Below, one piece after another: positions 1 through 4,525 of a DNA stretch of 5,104 nucleotides. Each line of letters opens with the position of its first letter. Position 1 is the stretch's first letter. The translations under genes were made by a program, and so were the position numbers. Origin of the DNA: Bifidobacteriaceae bacterium (lineage in GTDB: Bacteria > Actinomycetota > Actinomycetes > Actinomycetales > WQXJ01). The stretch covers positions 1 to 5,104 of the forward strand of contig JAISIU010000143.1 in NCBI GenBank assembly GCA_031261885.1, given 5' to 3'. A model generated the notes under the pieces. It had not been told where the DNA came from. It worked only from the letters and a program-made list of their open reading frames with translations, and searched no databases.

Positions 1-752
1 ACCGCGCGGCCGGCCGGGCCCTCGTGCTGCTCCACGGCAACGGCGGCGGCGCCGCCGAGTGGGACCGCGTGCTCGGGTTGCTGCCCCCGGACCAGCCCGT
101 CGTGTGCCCCGAGGCCCCCGGGCACGGGAACACGCCGGGGTCGCTCGACGCTGGCAGGCGCCCCGGCCGTCCGTGGAGCGGGTTGTTCCCGCCCAAGCTG
201 AGGCTCCAGAAGACCGCGCAACTGCTCGCGGATGGACTCACGAGGGTCGGCCTGACCGGACCGGGCGCGGCCGTCATCGTCGGCTTCTCGGACGGCGCGA
301 ACGTGGCACTGGAACTGGCCGCGCACCGCCCCGAGGCCGCGGCCGGCCTGCTGCTGATCGGCGCGAACGCGCGCCCCGGCGGGCTCAGGGCCCGGACCCA
401 CGCGAGTGTGCTGCTGGGATACGCGGCGCTCAGAGCCTGGGGTGTCGTGAGCGAGCGGGCGCGCCAGAGGGCGCGCGTCTGGGGCCTCATGGTGGGCCAG
501 CCGCTGCTCCGAGCCGAGCAGCTCGGGCGGATCGGCGTCCCGACCGTCGTCATGGCCGGCGGCGCCGACATGATCGCACGGTCGCACACGGCCAGGCTCG
601 CGGCCCAGATTCCCGGGGCGCGGACCGTCATCGTGCCGCGCGAAGGCCACTTCCTCCCGGCGGCCGCGCCGCGAATGGTGAGTGACGGCATCGGCCGCGT
701 GCTGCGATTGGCGTCGAAACGCGGCGCGACCGGCCAGAACGCAACAAATTAG
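1..752 (+). CDS. Alpha/beta hydrolase, 5'-truncated by the window edge
   Basis: The reading frame is open from base 3, so the gene begins upstream. The in-frame GTG at 24 lies inside the beta-strand before the oxyanion motif and is unlikely to be the start. Numbering from that GTG, the sequence shows the HGNGGG oxyanion loop (residues 4-9), the nucleophile elbow GFSDG with Ser89, an acid candidate Asp182 in GGADMI after the strand VPTVVMAGG, and the catalytic His209 in EGHFLP. This is the complete Ser-Asp-His triad in family order. A helical lid probably spans residues 115-165. There is no signal peptide in the visible part, so a cytoplasmic esterase, lipase or C-C hydrolase type enzyme is likely; the substrate cannot be told. 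The gene ends in TAG directly abutting a GC hairpin, so it is probably transcribed separately from the operon downstream. Fold assignment is secure, specificity unknown. Confidence 0.9.
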   Translation, partial: RAAGRALVLLHGNGGGAAEWDRVLGLLPPDQPVVCPEAPGHGNTPGSLDAGRRPGRPWSGLFPPKLRLQKTAQLLADGLTRVGLTGPGAAVIVGFSDGANVALELAAHRPEAAAGLLLIGANARPGGLRARTHASVLLGYAALRAWGVVSERARQRARVWGLMVGQPLLRAEQLGRIGVPTVVMAGGADMIARSHTARLAAQIPGARTVIVPREGHFLPAAAPRMVSDGIGRVLRLASKRGATGQNATN

Positions 753-766
753 GGGGGCTAGCCCCC
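753..766 (+). terminator. Short GC hairpin after the hydrolase gene
   Basis: The bases gggggctagccccc form a perfect 14-bp palindrome beginning one base after the hydrolase stop codon and followed by gttt. It can fold as five G-C pairs around a CTAG loop. The position suits a transcription terminator of the weak-U type common in GC-rich actinomycetes, but the T run is only three bases and the stem is short, so strength is uncertain. Confidence 0.45.
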
Positions 767-783
767 GTTTCACTGAGGGCGAA

Positions 784-798
784 TTAGGGCTACCTTAA
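784..798. promoter_or_regulatory. Possible degenerate DtxR/IdeR-like box
   Basis: The bases ttagggctaccttaa are AT-richer than their surroundings. They contain TTAGG and a CCTTAA half-site, four bases apart, which resembles the inner part of the actinobacterial iron box (TTAGGTTAGGCTAACCTAA). The outer left half-site is missing, so the match is partial. It sits about 370 bp from the operon start and 30 bp after the hydrolase stop, which is an awkward place for either gene. Low confidence. Confidence 0.15.
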
Positions 799-889
799 TG
801 GTGTGCCCCTGATCACGCCGCTGTTGACGGCGCTTAGCGCCCCAGGGCCTCGTCTTGCCCCAAGCGACGTTCGCACCGATCGCGCCGGT

Positions 890-923
890 GCCCGGCGGCC
901 CGGCCCCAGGGCCGCCGCCGGGC
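890..923. other. Strong GC inverted repeat
   Basis: The arm gcccggcggc at 890-899 pairs perfectly with gccgccgggc at 914-923. Inside, GGCC at 902-905 can pair with GGCC at 910-913 around a CCAG loop, leaving only CC at 900-901 unpaired. There is no T run after it on either strand, so it is not a classic terminator. It may be an RNA structure or simply a product of extreme GC content. Confidence 0.4.
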
Positions 924-963
924 CCGGTGCGCTCGTCGCGGACGCTGCCCCGGTACCGACGTG

Positions 964-1014
964 GGTCCCGGGACCGAGACGGGACACGGGTCCGCTCCGA
1001 TAGGACACGGATCC
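964..1014. repeat. Palindrome plus two 12-mer direct repeats, possible operator cluster
   Basis: GGTCCCGGGACC at 964-975 is a perfect 12-bp palindrome. It is followed by ggacacgggtcc at 982-993 and ggacacggatcc at 1003-1014, which differ at one base and start 21 bp apart, close to two helical turns. Each of the two is itself a partial palindrome with GGAC/GTCC-like ends. The cluster ends about 154 bp before the operon's first start codon. Regularly phased, related sites suggest protein binding, but no regulator family is recognised. Confidence 0.35.
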
Positions 1015-1060
1015 TCGGCGCCGTCCAGGCCGACGGTCGGCGCCACTCCCCTTAGAAGAA

Positions 1061-1085
1061 CGGGCGGGAGCCCCTCTCCCGTCCG
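1061..1085. other. 10-bp stem hairpin in the probable 5' leader
   Basis: The arm at 1061-1070 (cgggcgggag) pairs with ctcccgtccg at 1076-1085 through ten pairs, one of them G-U, around the five-base loop cccct. It ends 83 bases before the ATG at 1169, so it could lie in the operon's 5' leader. No T run follows on the + strand. On the - strand it would be followed by a pyrimidine- and T-rich stretch (ttcttctaagggg). A leader structure or a weak terminator is possible. Confidence 0.4.
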
Positions 1086-1168
1086 GCGCGGCGCCCCACC
1101 AGGCCGATTCGGCGTTTGCGCTTCCGCATACCCATCCCCGAGCACCTGTGGAAGGCAAGAGAGAACCG

Positions 1169-1459
1169 ATGACGTCGAAAATCGATGCCGCTGACCTGAA
1201 GAAACACGCGTCCGCACTGTCGCACCTGTCCGGTGAGATCCACAGCGGATTAAGCGACGCGATGGGCAAGTCCCTCGGCGCCGCCGAACTCGAATCCGCG
1301 TACCACGAATTCGAGACCGGCTGGAAAACGTCCGTCGGCCACGCCCGCAGCTGCGCCGAGGACATGTCCCATGCGATGAAAGACCTCGCCGAGCACCACA
1401 CCTCACTCGAGGCCTCGTGCGTCTCCAAGGCCAAGAAGCTCATCGCGAAGGTCAAGTGA
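1169..1459 (+). CDS. Small helical EspC/WXG100-like type VII secretion-associated protein
   Basis: This 96-residue protein is probably two long helices joined near residues 33-40, the size and shape of the ESAT-6/WXG100 superfamily. It has no W-x-G turn. Instead it shows an A-x-x-x-F-x-x-x-W pattern (Ala44, Phe48, Trp52) followed by a heptad-like helix to the C-terminus, which is more like EspC/LXG-partner proteins. A YHEFE stretch (residues 45-49) matches Y-x-x-x-D/E, but its position before the second helix is not the usual tail location. The ATG at 1169 is chosen because purine-rich agagagaa lies five bases upstream; a GTG at 1148 would add seven residues. It is the first gene of the operon, and its stop overlaps the next gene's GTG start (GTGA). 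Inferred role: secretion partner or chaperone of the following WXG-calpain proteins. Two cysteines, Cys62 and Cys84, are of unknown meaning. Confidence 0.75.
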   Translation: MTSKIDAADLKKHASALSHLSGEIHSGLSDAMGKSLGAAELESAYHEFETGWKTSVGHARSCAEDMSHAMKDLAEHHTSLEASCVSKAKKLIAKVK

Positions 1460-2652
1460 GCACGGCCGTGACCTTCTTCCCGGGCTCGGTCTCCGGCATC
1501 GCCGCCGACGCCAAGAGCCTCAAACACCGCTCCGCCAAACTCAAGGGCCAAGCCTCCTCCGTCGCCTCGATCGGGAAAGTCACGAGCTGGGACGGCAAGG
1601 ACGCCGGCGCCGCGAAATCAACCCTGACGCGGCTCAAACACTGCCTCTCCCACGCCGCGAGCTCCTATGAATCGGCCGGCAAAGCGCTGAGCACGTTTGC
1701 CGGAGAGCTCAAAACGTGCGAGGAACAGTACACGGCCTATGTCAAGGACAAGGCGGAATGGATTCGCGAGGGCTACTCGAAAGCCCAGGCCGAGAAACGG
1801 TTCGAGGGCCTCGTCGCGGGGCTGATCGCGACCTACTGGTACGACGTGGCCAAGGCGTGCAAGAAACTGACGTCGGACGCGAACGAGGCGCACTACTACG
1901 GCGGCAAGGGGCCGTTCTCCACGGCCAGCGTGCTGAAGGGGACGCGCAGCGGCGTCAAAGCGCTGAAGGGCCAGGTCGACCTCTCGGACGCCGGCCTGGA
2001 CCCGCTGAGCGTGTCGCAGGGCCAGATCGGCGATTGCTACCTTCTGTCCACGATCATGTCATTGGAGAACAGCGCCAAGGGCCGTGCGTTCATCCGCAGC
2101 CATGTCAAATGGAACGCCTCGAAGGACGGCTACGACGTCACGCTCTACATCAACGGCAAGGCGCACACCTACCTCGTCAAGTCCGGCTACGCCCAAGGCG
2201 CCGGCTCGGGGTACGACCATTCGGCGAACATCGCCACGGTCTACGAACGGGCCGTCGGCGAGGCCATCGGCAAGGGCGACCTCGGCGACGGCGGGTCGGG
2301 CCGGGAGGCATTCGAACTGCTGACCGGCAAGAACGCGGTCTACAAGACTCAGGGCTCGGCCGCCCTCGCGGCCTCGGCCCTGAAGAACGGCGACAGTGTC
2401 ACGGCCGCGAACCTCGGGGGCAGCGTCGAGGTCAAGGCGAAAGTGCAGGACCCGGGTGGGTCATGGCGGACCGAGACGGTCGACATCGTCGGCGGCCACC
2501 AGTACGCGGTGCTGGGAACCGACAAGAACGGCGACGTCTACGTCGCCAACCCATGGGGACCGGCGAATGCCGCGGACACGGGCGGCAAGATCCGCCTCAC
2601 GGCGCACCAGTTCCAATCGATCTTCGACAGCGTCGAATACGGCAAGCTGTGA
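1456..2652 (+). CDS. WXG-like domain fused to calpain-like cysteine peptidase, copy 1 (probable T7SS effector)
   Basis: The protein has 398 residues. Residues ~8-110 form a predicted helical hairpin with a W-D-G turn at 45-47, matching a WXG100-type secretion domain. Residues ~111-170 are a linker. Residues ~174-398 are a calpain (peptidase C2, papain fold) domain: Gln188 and Cys194 in SQGQIGDCYLLS, His348 in GGHQYAVLG, and Asn365 in ANPWG, the full Gln-Cys-His-Asn set at family-typical spacing. It lacks a Sec signal and membrane segments, as expected for type VII cargo. The GTG at 1456 overlaps the preceding stop, implying translational coupling, with gaagg four bases upstream. A GTG at 1468 would align exactly with the paralog's start and is a real alternative. 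Inferred role: secreted protease or antibacterial/anti-host toxin. Target unknown; secretion unproven. The calpain-like fold is well supported. Confidence 0.85.
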   Translation: MSTAVTFFPGSVSGIAADAKSLKHRSAKLKGQASSVASIGKVTSWDGKDAGAAKSTLTRLKHCLSHAASSYESAGKALSTFAGELKTCEEQYTAYVKDKAEWIREGYSKAQAEKRFEGLVAGLIATYWYDVAKACKKLTSDANEAHYYGGKGPFSTASVLKGTRSGVKALKGQVDLSDAGLDPLSVSQGQIGDCYLLSTIMSLENSAKGRAFIRSHVKWNASKDGYDVTLYINGKAHTYLVKSGYAQGAGSGYDHSANIATVYERAVGEAIGKGDLGDGGSGREAFELLTGKNAVYKTQGSAALAASALKNGDSVTAANLGGSVEVKAKVQDPGGSWRTETVDIVGGHQYAVLGTDKNGDVYVANPWGPANAADTGGKIRLTAHQFQSIFDSVEYGKL

Positions 2653-2665
2653 GAGAGGGCGTGCC

Positions 2666-3856
2666 ATGAGCTATTTCCCGGGATCCGTGTCCGGCATCAG
2701 ATCAACGGTCGGGCTGCTTCACCACTGGGCGGCCAAACTGAAAAGTCACGCCGCCTCCGTGGGAAGCATCGCGAACGTGACGACGTGGAGCGGCGCCGAC
2801 GCCAGCCAGGCGCGGACCACGATGAACCGCTTGCGGGCATGTCTGTCGCACGCCAGCGGGGCGTACAGCAGCGCGGCCGGCACGCTGGCAACCTTCGCGA
2901 CGCAGCTGGCCGCGCATGAGGCCAACATCAAACGCTTCATTCGGGAGCTCCAGGCCGCGTTGGCGGCGAAGGACCCGAACGCCTACAGCGACTTCTACCA
3001 GAAGGTGGACAAGGAGATCGACCAGTACTGGGTCGACGTCTCGACCGCGGCGGCGGCGCTCAGCGGACTGGCCGGCGGGGCCTCCTCGTACGGCGGCGGC
3101 GGGCCCTACGCGTCCGTCCTGGCGAACACGGTCGGCTTCAAGGTGGGGCAGACCGTGGGCCTCGGCGGGCAGATCGACCTCAGCGACCTTGGACTGGATC
3201 CATTGAGCATCGGGCAAGGGGCCTACGGCGACTGCGGCTTCCTCTCGACCCTGATGGCGCTGGAGAACACCACTGCGGGCAAGAACTGGATCCGCAGCCA
3301 CGTCACCTGGGACGCCGCGGCCGACGCGTACAAGGTTTGCCTCTACAAGGACGGTGAGCCGACGACTGTCACGGTCGGGTCGGTTTACGAGTTCGGTGCC
3401 GGGTCCGGTGTGTACAGGGGAGCCAACATCGCCTCGGTCTATGAGGCCGCGATCACGAAACTGGTCGGTGCTAAAACGCCGCAGACCCTCAACGTGAACG
3501 ATGTGTGCGGATACTTGACCGGCAAGGAAGGCACCCTGCTGTACCACGCCGGCGCCGCAGAGACGATCGCGCAGCTGAACGCCGGGAAGATCGTGACCGT
3601 CTCGCACAACAGCAACGAGCTCAGCACTCCAATGACGGTGGCGGTCAAGGATCCGGGCGGCACGTGGCGGCAGGACCAGATCGACCTCATGGCCCCGCAC
3701 GGCTACGCCGTGCTCGGCACGGACCAGAAGGGGAACATCTACGTGGCCGACCCGTGGGGGCCCGGCAACACGGCCGACACCGGCGGCGAGATCCGCCTCA
3801 CCCCGGCGCAATTCGACAGCTTCTTCGACCTCACGTGGACCGGCAGCGTCGGGTAG
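2666..3856 (+). CDS. WXG-like domain fused to calpain-like cysteine peptidase, copy 2, altered active site
   Basis: This 396-residue paralog of the gene before it is colinear from FPGSVSG (residues 4-10) to the C-terminus, and 31 of the 48 residues around the cysteine motif and just beyond it are identical. The WXG turn is W41-S-G43. A Y-x-x-x-D match (YQKVD, 111-115) lies after the helical hairpin. In the calpain domain Gln184 and Cys190 (GQGAYGDCGFLS) and His345 (APHGYAVLG) are kept. The expected Asn is Asp362 (ADPWG), and the aromatic residue after the cysteine is Gly191. Asp can serve in a Cys-His-Asp triad in other cysteine enzymes, so this could be altered rather than lost activity. The ATG at 2666 follows a good ribosome-binding site (gagaggg, six-base spacer), 13 bp after the previous stop. 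The frame is intact with no stop or shift, so it is a maintained gene and not a pseudogene. Confidence 0.83.
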   Translation: MSYFPGSVSGIRSTVGLLHHWAAKLKSHAASVGSIANVTTWSGADASQARTTMNRLRACLSHASGAYSSAAGTLATFATQLAAHEANIKRFIRELQAALAAKDPNAYSDFYQKVDKEIDQYWVDVSTAAAALSGLAGGASSYGGGGPYASVLANTVGFKVGQTVGLGGQIDLSDLGLDPLSIGQGAYGDCGFLSTLMALENTTAGKNWIRSHVTWDAAADAYKVCLYKDGEPTTVTVGSVYEFGAGSGVYRGANIASVYEAAITKLVGAKTPQTLNVNDVCGYLTGKEGTLLYHAGAAETIAQLNAGKIVTVSHNSNELSTPMTVAVKDPGGTWRQDQIDLMAPHGYAVLGTDQKGNIYVADPWGPGNTADTGGEIRLTPAQFDSFFDLTWTGSVG

Positions 3857-3904
3857 CGCCGCGGACACGCACCAACCAAGCACTCAGGGAAGGAACCACA
3901 CACC

Positions 3905-4171
3905 ATGCCAGAGACCAAACGGATGATTCAGGGAACCGAGGGACATTTCGAGCACCAGCGCGTCGGCGTCCTGTCCGCCGGCTACGACGACCACGGCGTC
4001 GGCTTCGCCGAACTGGCCGTCCTGACCGACTACGGCCGCGACCGGCTCAGCCTGAAACGCGGCGAGGAGGGACGGTTGTCCGACGGCTCGGTCCTCACGC
4101 TGAACGACGTGCTGCGCCTGCCGAACACCGGCACGCGCGCCACGGTCGAAGTGACGATTCAGACCGCCTGA
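3905..4171 (+). CDS. Small probably beta-rich protein of unknown function (DUF6406-like?); immunity or inhibitor candidate
   Basis: This 88-residue protein has no signal peptide or membrane segment. Alternating hydrophobic residues suggest several beta-strands: 18-25, 32-41, 47-50, 63-71 and 78-86. A central RGEEGRLSDGSVLTL stretch (52-66) resembles a tight beta-hairpin. The pattern recalls the short actinobacterial DUF6406-type proteins, but that is from memory and uncertain. The ATG at 3905 follows agggaagga with a ten-base spacer; the ATG at 3923 has no ribosome-binding site. It lies 48 bp after the second WXG-calpain gene and 29 bp before the WXG100 gene, so it is almost certainly co-transcribed. 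A small cytoplasmic protein directly after putative toxins is a classic immunity position, but a chaperone or unrelated role is equally compatible. The chagasin-type cysteine-protease-inhibitor motif (NPTTG) is absent. Confidence 0.75.
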   Translation: MPETKRMIQGTEGHFEHQRVGVLSAGYDDHGVGFAELAVLTDYGRDRLSLKRGEEGRLSDGSVLTLNDVLRLPNTGTRATVEVTIQTA

Positions 4172-4200
4172 GAACACAGGACGAACGGGGGAGTGGAGCA

Positions 4201-4506
4201 ATGAGTCAGACGGTGTTCGACCCGGATGAGATGAGGGCCACGGCCCAGCGGATACGTTCCGTCGGGGTGGCCGGGCTGTCCCAGGACATCGAGGCCCTGA
4301 AAGGGGGCTGGGGGCACATGGCGGCCGGATGGAGCGGAGACGCCCAGGTCGCGGCGAACGCCGAGTTCGCCGACTGGACGGCCGCGGCCGCCTACCTCGT
4401 GCAAACCGTCGATGAGGCCGTGACGCTCATGAGCGAGATGGCCGACGCCTACGAGGAGACGCAGACCGGCGCCGCGACGACGTTCGCCCAGCTGGAGATC
4501 CAGTAG
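4201..4506 (+). CDS. WXG100 family (ESAT-6-like) type VII secretion protein
   Basis: The protein has 101 residues, the standard WXG100 length. Two amphipathic helices flank the turn W44-S-G46 (AAGWSGDAQV). Helix 1 spans about 8-40 and helix 2 about 47-88, in the usual four-residue hydrophobic rhythm. WXG100 proteins form helical-hairpin dimers exported by ESX/type VII systems and often pair with larger substrates. The expected C-terminal Y-x-x-x-D/E signal is not exact: Tyr84 is followed by EETQ, giving Gln at the acidic position, so a partner may supply the signal. The ATG at 4201 follows gggggag (4187-4193) with a seven-base spacer. It is the last gene of the operon. Inferred role: dimer partner or co-secreted protein for the WXG-calpain proteins. 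Confidence 0.88.
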   Translation: MSQTVFDPDEMRATAQRIRSVGVAGLSQDIEALKGGWGHMAAGWSGDAQVAANAEFADWTAAAAYLVQTVDEAVTLMSEMADAYEETQTGAATTFAQLEIQ

Positions 4507-4525
4507 GCCCGCCCGGGAACGGGTC
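4506..4525. terminator. Possible weak hairpin between convergent genes
   Basis: Bases 4506-4511 (ggcccg) can pair with 4520-4525 (cgggtc), with one G-U pair, around an eight-base loop. It spans the 17-bp gap between the operon's last gene and the convergent transporter gene, where a shared terminator would be expected. There is no T run on either strand and the stem is short, so support is weak. Confidence 0.25.

Larger units (their letters stand above)
753..1168. other. 416-bp non-coding leader region with repeats and hairpins
   Basis: No convincing gene lies here. The open frames on both strands are low-complexity, Arg/Pro/Gly-rich translations typical of GC-rich non-coding DNA, and none has a sensible start or family resemblance. 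The stretch holds the hydrolase terminator, an AT-richer patch at 782-799, a strong hairpin at 890-923, a palindrome and direct-repeat cluster at 964-1014, and a hairpin at 1061-1085. The promoter of the downstream operon should lie here, but I find no clear -35/-10 pair. A ttgacg at 824-829 has no matching -10 at normal spacing, and the catacc at 1127-1132 has no good -35. Confidence 0.6.

Noticed and set aside
824..852. Possible promoter built on ttgacg at 824-829
   Set aside because: No -10-like hexamer occurs 16-18 bases downstream; the region there is cccagggcctcg.
790..1551. Long - strand open frame (253 codons) over the leader and first operon gene
   Set aside because: It is antisense to the clear helical protein gene at 1169-1459. 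Its translation is compositionally odd (Ala/Gly/Arg/Ser-rich) with no recognisable domain, as expected from a GC-rich complementary frame.
1716..2669. + strand 317-codon frame overlapping the first WXG-calpain gene
   Set aside because: Arg/Gly/Pro-rich frame-shifted shadow; the overlapping frame encodes the conserved peptidase.
2666..3856. Second WXG-calpain gene as a decaying pseudogene because of its altered active site
   Set aside because: The frame is intact over 396 codons, it has a good ribosome-binding site, and Gln, Cys, His and the PWG motif are conserved, so it appears to be under selection.
2702..3883. - strand open frame of 393 codons opposite the second WXG-calpain gene
   Set aside because: It mirrors the codon frame of the real gene. 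The translation has Val/Arg/Gly-rich shadow composition and no motifs, while the + strand frame has intact catalytic motifs and a paralog.
3505..4506. 333-codon + strand frame ending at the WXG100 gene's stop, suggesting a larger fusion protein
   Set aside because: Only the part from the ATG at 4201, which has its own ribosome-binding site, looks like protein. The upstream part is an Arg-rich shadow of the peptidase and 88-aa genes.
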